DNA of 64,000 nt from Eubacteriales bacterium (lineage in GTDB: Bacteria > Bacillota_A > Clostridia > Christensenellales > Aristaeellaceae): positions 62,001 to 126,000 of the forward strand of contig JARKQG010000042.1 in NCBI GenBank assembly GCA_029974035.1. The letters are read 5' to 3'. The notes under the pieces are model-generated. The model was given only the letters and a program-made list of their open reading frames with translations. It was not told the origin of the DNA and made no database searches. Below are positions 1 to 7,390 of this stretch, one piece after another. Numbering within the stretch: position 1 is the stretch's first letter; every line of letters starts with the position of its first letter. The position numbers and the translations under genes were made by a program.

Positions 1-459
1 CGGGGGCTGGGGCTGATTTCCGGAAACGTCTCCTGGCTGGGGACGGCGGAGCTGGCCTTCCCCTCGGTGGTCTTTGCCTGCATCTGGAAGGGTTATCCGC
101 TGGTGATGACGATGATCCTCGCCGGCATGCAGTCCATTTCCCACGATTTGTACGAGGCATCCTACATCGACGGCGCCAACCGCTGGCAGCAGTTTCTGCA
201 CGTGACGGTGCCTTCGCTCCGGCCGGTGCTCACCACCACGCTGATCCTCGACAGCGTCTGGTGGTTCAAACAGTACACGCTGGTCTATACCATGACGGCC
301 GGCGGGCCGGGCAGCGCCACCAGTCTGGTGAGCCTGAACATCTTCTCGACGGCCTTTGAGTCGCTCCGGTTCGGCAAGGCGTCGGCCTGGGCGGTCATCG
401 TGTTCTTTATCTGCTATCTGATCGCAAAAGTGTACAGGGTGGTGTTGAAGGATGACTAA
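1..459 (+). CDS. Carbohydrate ABC transporter permease, MalF/UgpA type (5' end outside window)
   Basis: The reading frame is open from base 1, so this is the C-terminal part of a longer inner-membrane permease. The visible 152 residues contain the EAA loop that docks on the ABC ATPase (EASYIDGANRWQQF) followed by LRPVL, and two or three hydrophobic spans, as in binding-protein-dependent sugar permeases (MalF family). The stop overlaps the next permease start by 8 bases (ATG at 452), indicating translational coupling. The pair probably forms a heterodimeric channel feeding the acid-sugar enzymes downstream. The binding protein and the rest of this gene lie upstream of the window, so the substrate cannot be read here. 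Family assignment is secure; an aldonate, uronate or glycoside substrate is inference from neighbours. Confidence 0.92.
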   Translation, partial: RGLGLISGNVSWLGTAELAFPSVVFACIWKGYPLVMTMILAGMQSISHDLYEASYIDGANRWQQFLHVTVPSLRPVLTTTLILDSVWWFKQYTLVYTMTAGGPGSATSLVSLNIFSTAFESLRFGKASAWAVIVFFICYLIAKVYRVVLKDD

Positions 460-1300
460 GAATAGCGCCCGGACGAAAAACGCGGCCGGAAGCGCGATGC
501 GCTACGTGATGCTCACGGTGCTGGCGATGTTCATCATCGTCCCCATCGCGTGGATGCTCTCCACCGCCTTCAAGACCGAGCCCCAGACCTACATGCCCAC
601 GCCCAGCTGGATTCCCAACCCCTGGACGTTTGATTCCTTCATTAAATTCTGGAAGATTTACGACTTTGGCCGCATGACGCTCAACAGCCTCATCACCTGC
701 GCCTTCTCGACGCTCATCTGCGTCGCGGTGTCGTGCCTGTCGGGCTACGGCATCACGCGCTACAAATTCCGCGGGAAGAAGATGTACATGAACTTCCTGC
801 TGGTGACGCAGATGTTCCCCAGCGTCATGCTGGTGGTGCCCTTTTACTCGATCCTGACCACCTACCGGCTCAACAACACGCTGGCGGGCCTGATCATTGT
901 GTACGCGGCCACCAACGTGGCCTTCTCCACCTGGATGATGGTTTCCTATTTTAAGACCATCCCCATCGAGCTGGACGAGGCCGCCCGGGTGGACGGCGCC
1001 TCGGCCTTCTACACCTTCTGGAAGATTATCCTGCCGCTGACGCTTCCCGGCATCGCGTCGGTTGCGATTTTCACGTTCATCAACGGATGGAACGAGTACA
1101 TGTACTCGGCCGTGCTGATGTCCAAGGATTCGCTCAAGACGCTGACGGTGGGCATCGTATCCCTCAACACCCAATACCAGGTGAAGTGGAACGACCTGAT
1201 GGCGGCTTCCTCCTTCTCCTGCCTGCCGCTGATCATCCTCTTTGTCTGCTTCCAGCGGTACTTTATCGCGGGCATGACCAGCGGCGCGGTCAAGAGTTGA
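452..1300 (+). CDS. Carbohydrate ABC transporter permease, MalG type
   Basis: This 282-residue polytopic membrane protein has the usual MalG-family length, about six hydrophobic spans beginning near residue 17, and a clear EAA loop (EAARVDGASAFYTFWKI) followed by LPLTLPGI. The C-terminus ends in the common form QRYFIAGMTSGAVKS. It overlaps the previous permease gene by 8 bases and is followed after 31 bases by the mannonate dehydratase-family gene, so importer and enzyme are probably co-transcribed. It would form half of the membrane channel of a sugar or sugar-acid importer. An energising ATPase is not encoded here; such systems often share an MsiK/MsmX-type ATPase, which is inference. Confidence 0.95.
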   Translation: MTKNSARTKNAAGSAMRYVMLTVLAMFIIVPIAWMLSTAFKTEPQTYMPTPSWIPNPWTFDSFIKFWKIYDFGRMTLNSLITCAFSTLICVAVSCLSGYGITRYKFRGKKMYMNFLLVTQMFPSVMLVVPFYSILTTYRLNNTLAGLIIVYAATNVAFSTWMMVSYFKTIPIELDEAARVDGASAFYTFWKIILPLTLPGIASVAIFTFINGWNEYMYSAVLMSKDSLKTLTVGIVSLNTQYQVKWNDLMAASSFSCLPLIILFVCFQRYFIAGMTSGAVKS

Positions 1301-1331
1301 CATACATTTGAAAAAAATGGAGGACACCTTC

Positions 1332-2582
1332 ATGGCAGGCCTGACCATCCGGGACATCAAAACATTTGTCACGGCCCCCCGGGGCATCAACCTGGTGGTT
1401 GTCAAAGTGGAAACCAGCGATCCTGGCCTTGTCGGCTACGGCTGCGCCACCTTTACCTGGCGCGCCAAGGCCGTCGTGGCGGCGATTGACGAATACCTGA
1501 AGCCCATGCTGATCGGCAGAAATGCCGCCAACATCGAAGACGTCTGGCAGAGCGCCATGGGCGGCTCCTACTGGCGCAACGGGCCCGTGCTCAACAACGC
1601 CCTCTCCGGCGTGGACGAGGCGCTGTGGGACATCAAGGGCAAAATGGCGGGCATGCCGCTGTACGACCTGTTCGGCGGCAAGTGCCGCGAGGGCATCGCG
1701 GCCTACCGGCACGCCGACGGAAGCTCCTTTGAAGAAGTGGACCGGGCCATCGAGGACTATCTGGCCCAAGGCTACCGGTATATCCGCGTGCACATGGGCA
1801 CCTACGGCGGCAACATGCACGGATCGCGCAACGGCGAAATGCACCGGCCGGAAAATTGCCCGACCGGCGCCTACTACGATCCCCACGCCTACACGCGCAG
1901 CGTGGTCAAGCTGTTTGAGCACGTGCGCTCGAAGTACGGCTGGGAGATCGAGCTGATGCACGATGTGCATGAGCGGCTGCCGCTGGCGGACACGCTGGCC
2001 TTCGCCAAGGAGATGGAGCCCTTCAAGCTGTTCTTTCTGGAGGACTCGCTGCCGCCGGACCAGATCGACTACTTCAAGTACCTTCGGGAGCAGACAGCCG
2101 TGCCGCTGGCGATGGGCGAGCTGTTCACCCATCCGCTGGAGTGGAAGCGCGCCGTGCAGAACCAGTGGATTGACTTCATCCGCGTGCATCTGAGCGATAT
2201 CGGCGGCCTGACGCCCGCGCGCAAGCTGGCTTCCTTCTGCGAGGCCTACGGCGTGCGCACCGCCTGGCACGGGCCCAGCGATTTGTCGCCCATCGGCGCG
2301 GCGGCGCAGATGCACCTGGACCTGAGCGCGCCCAACTTCGGCATTCAGGAATTCTCCGGCTTTGTCGAGCGGCAGAGCGCGGGGGCGGCCAGCTTTGTGG
2401 AGAGCGAACTGGAGGTCTTCCCCGGCTGCCCCGAGGCGCGGGACGGCTATATCTACCTCAGCGACCGGCCGGGCATCGGCGTCGGCTTTGACGAGAAGGC
2501 GGCCGCCAAGTACCCGTACACCGAGATGGACTTCGGCTGGCTGTTTGCCCGGCTCAAGGACGGCACCGCCGTGAGGCCCTGA
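1332..2582 (+). CDS. Mandelate racemase/enolase superfamily dehydratase, D-mannonate dehydratase (ManD/RspA) family
   Basis: This 416-residue enolase-superfamily enzyme would dehydrate a sugar acid (D-mannonate or D-gluconate type) to 2-keto-3-deoxygluconate in the cytoplasm. Predicted Mg2+ ligands are Asp211 (HDVHER), Glu237 (FLEDS) and Glu263 (MGELF), with His213 and His313 (WHGPSD) as likely acid/base residues. The spacing and the NQWIDFIR and PNFGIQE segments closely match the ManD family. ATG 1332 is chosen because GGAGG lies 8 bases upstream at 1319-1323; an upstream TTG at 1308 has no better site. Some ManD-family members have weak or no activity on mannonate, so the exact substrate is open. 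It follows the permeases and converges on dgoD across a shared hairpin. Confidence 0.88.
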   Translation: MAGLTIRDIKTFVTAPRGINLVVVKVETSDPGLVGYGCATFTWRAKAVVAAIDEYLKPMLIGRNAANIEDVWQSAMGGSYWRNGPVLNNALSGVDEALWDIKGKMAGMPLYDLFGGKCREGIAAYRHADGSSFEEVDRAIEDYLAQGYRYIRVHMGTYGGNMHGSRNGEMHRPENCPTGAYYDPHAYTRSVVKLFEHVRSKYGWEIELMHDVHERLPLADTLAFAKEMEPFKLFFLEDSLPPDQIDYFKYLREQTAVPLAMGELFTHPLEWKRAVQNQWIDFIRVHLSDIGGLTPARKLASFCEAYGVRTAWHGPSDLSPIGAAAQMHLDLSAPNFGIQEFSGFVERQSAGAASFVESELEVFPGCPEARDGYIYLSDRPGIGVGFDEKAAAKYPYTEMDFGWLFARLKDGTAVRP

Positions 2583-2604
2583 GGACGCGATCGCAGAGCG
2601 AAAG

Positions 2605-2639
2605 AGGGACCGGGAAGCTTCAGCGGCTTCCCGGTCCCT
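2605..2639. terminator. Bidirectional hairpin between convergent dehydratase genes
   Basis: GGGACCGGGAAGC (2606-2618) pairs perfectly with 2626-2638, plus an outer A-T pair, around a 7-base loop. It sits between the stop of the + strand dehydratase (2582) and the stop of - strand dgoD (2656). The U-tract is weak on both strands, so strength is uncertain. Confidence 0.75.
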
Positions 2640-2655
2640 TCCGTGTACGGTTTTG

Positions 2656-3807
2656 TTACCATTCCGCGGGCGTGCCGTCCTCATTGCGCCAGACGGGGCT
2701 CTTCCAGTTGTGGCCGGCCTTCGCGGCCTCCCGCACGTAGGCCTCGTTGACCTCAATTCCCAAACCCGGGCCTTTGGGCGGGGCGACATAGCCGTCCTCG
2801 TAATGAAAGACCTCCGGGTTTTTGATGTAGTCCAGCAGCTCGTTGCCCTTGTTGTAGTGGATGCCCAGGCTCTGCTCCTGGATGAAGGCATTGGGCGTGG
2901 CGCAATCCAGCTGGATGCAGCTGGCCAGCGCGATGGGGCCCAGCGGGCAATGGGGCGCCACGGCCACGTCGTAGGTCTCGGCCTGGGCGGCGATGCGGCG
3001 GCACTCGCTGAGCCCGCCGGCGTGGGAGAGGTCCGGCTGCACGATGTCCACCACGCCCGCCTCCAGGATGCGCTTGAAGTCCCAGCGGGAGTAGAGCCGC
3101 TCGCCGGTGGCGATGGGGGTGCTGGTGTGGCGCGCGATCTCCTTCAGCGCGTCCAGATTCTCCGGCAGCACCGGCTCCTCGATGAAGAGCAGCTTGAAGG
3201 GGTCCAGCTCCTTGGCCAGAACCTTGGCCATAGGCTTGTGCACGCGGCCGTGGAAGTCCAGCGCCACGTCCATCGTGTAGCCGACGGCGTCGCGGATGGC
3301 GGCGATCTTTTTCACCGCGGCCTCCACCTTGCCGAAGGAATCGACAAAGTGCATCGTCGCCTCAAAGGGGGTGAGCTTGAGGGCGGTATAGCCCATCGAC
3401 CGCTTTTCAACGGCCTGGGCGGCCAGTTCCTCCGGCGTTTCGCCGTGAATCCAGCTGTACATCTTCAGCCTGTCGCGGCACAGACCGCCCATCAGGTCGT
3501 ACACCGGCACGCCCAGCGCCTTGCCCTTGATGTCCCACAGCGCCTGATCCACGCCGGAGATGGCGCTCATCAGCACCGGGCCGCCGCGGTAGAAGGCGCA
3601 GCGGTACATGCTCTGCCACAGGTATTCAATCCGGAAGGGGTCCTGCCCGATCAGGGTGCCCTCCAGTTCGTGCACCGCGGCGGCGGTGGCGGCGGCGCGG
3701 CCCTCCACCACGGGCTCGCCCCAGCCGGCGACCCCTTCGTCGGTGGTGATTTTGAGAAACAGCCAGCGCGGCGGTACCAGAAACGTCTCAAGCCCCGTGA
3801 TCTTCAT
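2656..3807 (-). CDS. dgoD: D-galactonate dehydratase
   Basis: This 383-residue enolase-superfamily enzyme converts D-galactonate to 2-dehydro-3-deoxy-D-galactonate. It is close along its whole length to the E. coli DgoD sequence as I remember it, including PPRW near the start, the YRGGP segment, LDFHGRV, FIEEPV, APHCPLGPIALA, EQSLGIHYNKG and a C-terminal AEW. Predicted metal ligands are Asp184, Glu210 and Glu236; His186 and the His of APHCP are catalytic in the family. The start at 3807 has an upstream GAGG on the - strand. Only 11 bases separate it from kdgK, so it is the last gene of an eda-kdgK-dgoD operon. The gene identity is strong; in vivo preference among galactonate and related acids is not shown by sequence. 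Confidence 0.92.
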   Translation of the reverse strand: MKITGLETFLVPPRWLFLKITTDEGVAGWGEPVVEGRAAATAAAVHELEGTLIGQDPFRIEYLWQSMYRCAFYRGGPVLMSAISGVDQALWDIKGKALGVPVYDLMGGLCRDRLKMYSWIHGETPEELAAQAVEKRSMGYTALKLTPFEATMHFVDSFGKVEAAVKKIAAIRDAVGYTMDVALDFHGRVHKPMAKVLAKELDPFKLLFIEEPVLPENLDALKEIARHTSTPIATGERLYSRWDFKRILEAGVVDIVQPDLSHAGGLSECRRIAAQAETYDVAVAPHCPLGPIALASCIQLDCATPNAFIQEQSLGIHYNKGNELLDYIKNPEVFHYEDGYVAPPKGPGLGIEVNEAYVREAAKAGHNWKSPVWRNEDGTPAEW

Positions 3808-3818
3808 GAAATGCCTCC

Positions 3819-4841
3819 TCAGCGCTGTACGCGGCCCGAACCGTCGCCCTGCGCCAGCTTCTCGATTTCGTCCACGGTCACCAGGTTGAAGTCGTGCTCG
3901 ATGGCGTGCTTCAGGCAGGACGCGGCCGCCGCGAATTCCACGGCGCGCTGCGGATCGTAGCCGTTTTCGAGCGCGTAGATCATGCCGGCACCGAAGCTGT
4001 CGCCGCCGCCCACACGGTCGACGATGTGCACGCGGTAGCGCTTGGAGAAGCGGGCTTCGCCGCCCTCGTAGAACATCGCGCCCCACTCGTTGTCACTGGC
4101 GGAAATGCTGCCCCGCAGCGTGATGGCCACCTTTTTGATGCCGAACCGCTCCGAGAGCTGCCGGGCCACGTCCACGTAGCCCTCGCGGTTCAGTTCGCCC
4201 TTTTCCACCCGGGTGCCCGAGGCGCGGATGCCGAACACGTCCGCGGCGTCCTCCTCGTTGGCGATCAAAAGGTCCACATAGGGCATGAAGCGCGCCATCA
4301 CCTCGCCCGCGCGCTCGCGGCTCCACAGGTTCTTGCGGTAGTTGAGATCGCAGCTGACGGTGACACCCGCCTTTTTTGCGGCCTTCAGCGCGTCCAGGCA
4401 GATGTCCGGCAGCGCTCCGCCCAGCGCGGGCGTGATGCCGGTGAAGTGGAACCAGGCGGCGCCGGAGAAGATCTTCTCCCAGTCAAAGTCCTCTCGGGAC
4501 GCCTCCGCGATGGCGGAGTGCGCCCGGTCGTAGAGCACCTTGCTGGCGCGCTGGCTGGCGCCCTTTTCCACAAAGTATAGGCCCAGTCGGTCCCCGCCCC
4601 AGGCGATGGACGAGCAGTCGATCTGGTAGCGCGACAGCTCCATCATGGCGGCGCGGCCCAGATCGTTTTTGGGCAGGCGGGTCACGTAGGCGACCGGCTG
4701 CCCCATGTAGGCCAGCGACACCGCCACATTGGCTTCGCCGCCCGCAAACGAAAGCTCCAGCTTCTGCGCCTGCACCAACCGAAGGTAGCCCTCGGGGTTC
4801 AGCCGCCCCATCATCTCACCAAAACAGACCGTCCTTTTCAT
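3819..4841 (-). CDS. kdgK: 2-keto-3-deoxygluconate kinase, PfkB family
   Basis: This 340-residue PfkB/ribokinase-fold sugar kinase has an N-terminal GEMMGRLNPEG start, the GGEANVAVSLA sugar-binding glycine segment and the C-terminal signature RVGGGDSFGAG with predicted catalytic base Asp281. It would phosphorylate 2-keto-3-deoxygluconate (or the galactonate epimer) to the 6-phosphate, which the adjacent KDPG aldolase cleaves. The start at 4841 is chosen because AAGGAG lies just upstream on the - strand and the family N-terminus begins there. The gene is 10 bases from eda and 11 bases from dgoD, so all three are probably one transcript. PfkB kinases are promiscuous, but this context makes a KDG/KDGal kinase the best reading. 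Confidence 0.88.
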   Translation of the reverse strand: MKRTVCFGEMMGRLNPEGYLRLVQAQKLELSFAGGEANVAVSLAYMGQPVAYVTRLPKNDLGRAAMMELSRYQIDCSSIAWGGDRLGLYFVEKGASQRASKVLYDRAHSAIAEASREDFDWEKIFSGAAWFHFTGITPALGGALPDICLDALKAAKKAGVTVSCDLNYRKNLWSRERAGEVMARFMPYVDLLIANEEDAADVFGIRASGTRVEKGELNREGYVDVARQLSERFGIKKVAITLRGSISASDNEWGAMFYEGGEARFSKRYRVHIVDRVGGGDSFGAGMIYALENGYDPQRAVEFAAAASCLKHAIEHDFNLVTVDEIEKLAQGDGSGRVQR

Positions 4842-4851
4842 GCTGCACTCC

Positions 4852-5487
4852 TTATGCGAGATTGGTATAGGCCCGGGCCAGATCCCGCAGATCTTCATAG
4901 CGCCCCTCGGCAATCAGCTTGTTGTTGACGATGTTTCCGCCGATGCCCGCCGCTCCGGCGCCGGCCTTGAAAAAGCCGGCAAGGTTATCCAGGTCCACGC
5001 CGCCCACCGCCATCAGCGGGATGTGGGGGAGCGGCCCCCTGATCGCCTTGATGTAGCCGGGGCCCAGATCCCCGGCGGGGACGAGCTTGACCATCGCCGC
5101 GCCCAGCTTCCAGGCCTGCGCGACCTCGCTGGGGGTCATCGCGCCGGGAATCGCGCCGATTCCCAGCTTCTGCGCCTCGTCGATCACATCCGGGTCGATG
5201 TTGGGCGCCAGCGCAAAGCGCGCGCCCGCGCCTGCCGCGGCGCGCGCCTGCTCCCGGGTCATCACCGTGCCGGCGCCCACCAGCATGCCGTCAAAGCGGC
5301 CGGTCAGCGCCTCGATCATCTTCGACGTCTGGCGAACGCAGTCCGGATCGGCCTGATCAAAGGTGATCTCCATCAGCCGAATCCCACCCTCGTACAGCGC
5401 TTCGGCGGCGGGCACGATCCGCTCCGGCGGCACCCGCCGCGCGATGGCGACAATCCTGCGCCTTAGGATTTCCTCTAAAAGCTGAAT
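4852..5487 (-). CDS. eda: KDPG/KHG aldolase (first copy), probable non-canonical start
   Basis: Class I aldolase that cleaves 2-keto-3-deoxy-6-phosphogluconate (or galactonate) to pyruvate and glyceraldehyde-3-phosphate. Numbered from 5487 it is 211 residues, normal for Eda, with catalytic Glu40 (RLMEITFD) and Schiff-base Lys134 (AAMVKLVPAG), aligning with the second copy. The start is odd. The homologous region begins at QLLEEILRRR, just after an ATT codon at 5487 that follows GGGGAGGGGAG, and no in-frame ATG, GTG or TTG lies between it and the promoter. An in-frame ATG at 5568 sits inside the predicted -10 element, and the ATG at 5494 is out of frame. So an ATT start, or a one-base indel near the start, is likely. 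First gene of eda-kdgK-dgoD. Confidence 0.85.
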   Translation of the reverse strand: MQLLEEILRRRIVAIARRVPPERIVPAAEALYEGGIRLMEITFDQADPDCVRQTSKMIEALTGRFDGMLVGAGTVMTREQARAAAGAGARFALAPNIDPDVIDEAQKLGIGAIPGAMTPSEVAQAWKLGAAMVKLVPAGDLGPGYIKAIRGPLPHIPLMAVGGVDLDNLAGFFKAGAGAAGIGGNIVNNKLIAEGRYEDLRDLARAYTNLA

Positions 5488-5526
5488 GATGCATCGCTCC
5501 CCTCCCCGGGCCGTAAAGGCACCGGT

Positions 5527-5544
5527 TGTTCGTATATAGGAACA
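5527..5544. promoter_or_regulatory. Palindromic operator, probable IclR-family site
   Basis: TGTTCGTATATAGGAACA is an 18-bp inverted repeat with 8 of 9 base pairs matching. It lies about 15-33 bases downstream of the predicted eda-operon transcription start and upstream of the divergent iclR promoter. The size and GTTC/GAAC arms fit IclR-family operators in general. An 11-base direct repeat (AACATGATACC at 5541-5551 and 5564-5574, 23 bases apart) overlaps it and the -10 element. Assignment to the adjacent regulator is inference from position. Confidence 0.6.
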
Positions 5545-5566
5545 TGATACCTGATTACGCACAAAC

Positions 5567-5595
5567 ATGATACCACCGCCTGCGGCCGGTGTCAA
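5567..5595 (-). promoter_or_regulatory. Sigma-A promoter of the eda-kdgK-dgoD operon
   Basis: On the - strand, TTGACA (5590-5595) and TATCAT (5567-5572) are separated by 17 bases. Transcription would start near 5560, about 70 bases before the proposed eda start. The -10 element overlaps the only nearby in-frame ATG for eda. Confidence 0.75.
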
Positions 5596-5612
5596 TCGTC
5601 CGCGGGCGAAAA

Positions 5613-5641
5613 TTGACAGCCGAGGGGGGGTGTGGTAGAAT
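5613..5641 (+). promoter_or_regulatory. Sigma-A promoter of the iclR-family gene
   Basis: TTGACA (5613-5618) and TAGAAT (5636-5641) are separated by exactly 17 bases, about 58 bases before the regulator's ATG. Its -35 is 18 bases from the -35 of the divergent eda promoter, so one bound regulator could affect both. Confidence 0.75.
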
Positions 5642-5699
5642 CGGTTTGAATTTTCGGGCTCGCGGTGCGCGGTGCGCTATCGTGATACGGAGGCGGAAC

Positions 5700-6485
5700 A
5701 TGGAAAACGGCCGGGACCGGGGCGCGCCCCACCGCGCGGCGGACAGGACCATCCGGGCGATCGAATACGTGGCGGCGTCCCCCTCCGGGCGGACGTTCAG
5801 CCAGATCGTCGAGCACCTGGACGCGCCCAAGAGCAGCATTCATCCGATTCTGCGCACGCTGTGCGAGCGCGGCTTTCTGATGGTATCGCCGGACACGCGG
5901 CTGTACAGGACGGGCGCGCGGCTGTTCGAATGCGGCAACAGCTATCTGGAGCAGACGGATGCGCTGGCGCTGATCCGCGGGCAGATGCGGCGGATCGTGG
6001 ACGCCTGCAGCGAAACCTGTCATTTTGGCATTCTGGAGGGCGGCGACGTGCTGTACCTGCTGAAGATCGACTCGCCGGAGCCCATCCGGATGTATTCGTC
6101 GGTGGGGCGGCGCCTGAGCGCCTACGCCACCGCCCTGGGCAAGGCGCTCTTGTCGGATCATACGCCCGCGATGCTCAAAGCCCTGTATCCGGAGGGCCTG
6201 AAGCCGGTGACGGATAGGACGGTCGTCCGCATGGACGAATTGGCGGCGCAGCTCGCCGCCGTGCGGGAGACGGGCCTTTCGTATGAATCCGAGGAATCGG
6301 ACCAGCACGTGCGCTGCGTCGGCGCGCCGATTCGGAAGGACGGGCGGATCGTCGCGGCGGTCAGCGTCTCGGTGCCGCTGTTTCGGGCGGAGGAGGAGAA
6401 AATGCGCTTTATCGGCGATCTGCTCCGGAACGCGCGGGCGCGGATCGAGGGCATCGTCGCCGAGCGCGACGCGCTGTTCCGTTGA
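5700..6485 (+). CDS. IclR-family transcriptional regulator of acid-sugar catabolism
   Basis: This 261-residue DNA-binding protein has an N-terminal winged helix (about residues 14-75, including FSQIVEHLDAPKSSIHPI) and a C-terminal IclR effector domain (about residues 85-255, with YATALGKALLSD, SYESEE and GAPIRKDGRIVAAVSVS). The ATG at 5700 is preceded by ACGGAGGCGG; the open frame continues further upstream but without family similarity or a better site. It is divergent from eda-kdgK-dgoD, with a palindrome between the two promoters. IclR-family members such as KdgR control uronate/KDG catabolism in other bacteria, so a repressor responding to a keto-deoxy acid is the natural hypothesis. The ligand cannot be read from sequence. 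Confidence 0.9.
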   Translation: MENGRDRGAPHRAADRTIRAIEYVAASPSGRTFSQIVEHLDAPKSSIHPILRTLCERGFLMVSPDTRLYRTGARLFECGNSYLEQTDALALIRGQMRRIVDACSETCHFGILEGGDVLYLLKIDSPEPIRMYSSVGRRLSAYATALGKALLSDHTPAMLKALYPEGLKPVTDRTVVRMDELAAQLAAVRETGLSYESEESDQHVRCVGAPIRKDGRIVAAVSVSVPLFRAEEEKMRFIGDLLRNARARIEGIVAERDALFR

Positions 6486-6499
6486 AGCGGCGGGAAGAC

Positions 6500-6541
6500 C
6501 GCGCGTGGGGGCGGGGCCAAATGGCTCCGCCCCCACGCGCG
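6500..6541. terminator. Strong shared hairpin between iclR-family gene and second eda
   Basis: CGCGCGTGGGGGCGG (6500-6514) pairs perfectly with 6527-6541. Four further inner pairs, including one G-T wobble, close on an AAAT loop, giving about 19 stem pairs. It lies between convergent stops at 6485 and 6553. There is no U-tract, so termination may not be purely intrinsic. Confidence 0.7.
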
Positions 6542-6552
6542 TCTGCGGCAAA

Positions 6553-7173
6553 TCAGCCGCGGATTTCTTTTGCGATGGCGCGGGCTTCCAGGCAGTGCCG
6601 CGTGGTTTCGGCAAGATCCTGGACGTCCACCATCCAGCTTCCGCCGCAGGCCAGGACGGGCGGGAAGCCCAGGTAGTCGGCCAGGTTTTTCGGGCCGACG
6701 CCGCCGGTGGGCACGAAGGAAAGGCCCGGGAATGCCGCCGACAGCGCCCGGATGCCGGCGAGGCCGCCGTACACCGAGGCAGGGAAGAATTTGACCGCCT
6801 TCAGCCCCAGCTTCAGCGCGGCCATGATCTCCGAGGGCGTGGCGCAGCCGGGCAGCACGTCAAGGCCCAGCGCCAGGCACCGTTTGACGACATCCGGATC
6901 AAACCCCGGCGACACGATGAACTTTGCGCCGGCCGCGGCGGCGCGTTCCGCCTGATCCACGGTCAGCACCGTGCCCGCGCCCACCAGGACGTCTCCGGCC
7001 TCCCGGGCGATGCGGCGGATGGATTCCTCCGCCGCATCGGTGCGGAAGGTGATTTCCGCCACCGGCACGCCGCCGGCCTTCAGCGCCTTCGCCAGCGGCG
7101 CCGCCGCTTCGGAATCGTCCAGTTTGATGACGGGAACCAGGCCAATTTTTTGAATTTCGTCCAGGACAGACAT
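6553..7173 (-). CDS. eda: KDPG/KHG aldolase (second copy)
   Basis: This 206-residue class I aldolase of normal Eda length has catalytic Glu40 (PVAEITFRTD) and Schiff-base Lys128 (LKAVKFFPAS), plus the phosphate-site segments PTGGVGPKN and GGSWM typical of true KDPG aldolases. It cleaves KDPG to pyruvate and glyceraldehyde-3-phosphate. The start at 7173 has GGAGGAAAAAATG spacing on the - strand. Unlike the first copy it has its own near-perfect promoter and its own hairpin, so it is a single-gene unit. The two copies differ clearly (GGSWM here, GGNIV in the first copy), so they are paralogs rather than a recent duplication, and may serve different keto-deoxy phosphates. That division of labour is inference. 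Confidence 0.93.
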   Translation of the reverse strand: MSVLDEIQKIGLVPVIKLDDSEAAAPLAKALKAGGVPVAEITFRTDAAEESIRRIAREAGDVLVGAGTVLTVDQAERAAAAGAKFIVSPGFDPDVVKRCLALGLDVLPGCATPSEIMAALKLGLKAVKFFPASVYGGLAGIRALSAAFPGLSFVPTGGVGPKNLADYLGFPPVLACGGSWMVDVQDLAETTRHCLEARAIAKEIRG

Positions 7174-7224
7174 TTTTTCCTCCTCTGGGCGGCTCGCGCC
7201 CGACTGAGTTTTTCTCCGAGGGCG

Positions 7225-7253
7225 ATTATACGCCAAGACGCACCGGATGTCAA
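7225..7253 (-). promoter_or_regulatory. Consensus sigma-A promoter of second eda
   Basis: On the - strand, TTGACA (7248-7253) and TATAAT (7225-7230) have a 17-base spacer, a full consensus match. The predicted leader is about 45 bases, with no operator recognised. Confidence 0.85.
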
Positions 7254-7299
7254 AAGGCGTCATTTCCCGGGGGAGGGGATTTGGCGCGGAGACTCCCTA

Positions 7300-7330
7300 T
7301 TGACTTAAAGTGAACTTTAAGTTTTATAAT
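7300..7330 (+). promoter_or_regulatory. MerR-type promoter/operator (19-bp spacer)
   Basis: TTGACT (7300-7305) and TATAAT (7325-7330) are separated by 19 bases instead of 17. The spacer carries a perfect inverted repeat CTTAAAGTGAACTTTAAG (7304-7321). A long spacer with a central palindrome is the hallmark of MerR-family-activated promoters. It matches the site at 47504-47534 beside the merR gene in 15 of 18 operator bases. Confidence 0.85.
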
Positions 7331-7390
7331 GGCTCTGTTGCGAAGCGGCGCCTCCGGAGCCGCCGGATTTATGGACGGGAGTGATCGGGC

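Noticed and set aside
2653..3960. A 435-residue + strand frame across dgoD and the end of kdgK
   Set aside because: It is antisense to two clearly recognised enzymes and has no family features.
5568..5595. Upstream ATG codons (5568, 5595) as the start of the first eda
   Set aside because: They overlap the predicted -10 and -35 elements, and the residues before QLLEEIL have no similarity to Eda.
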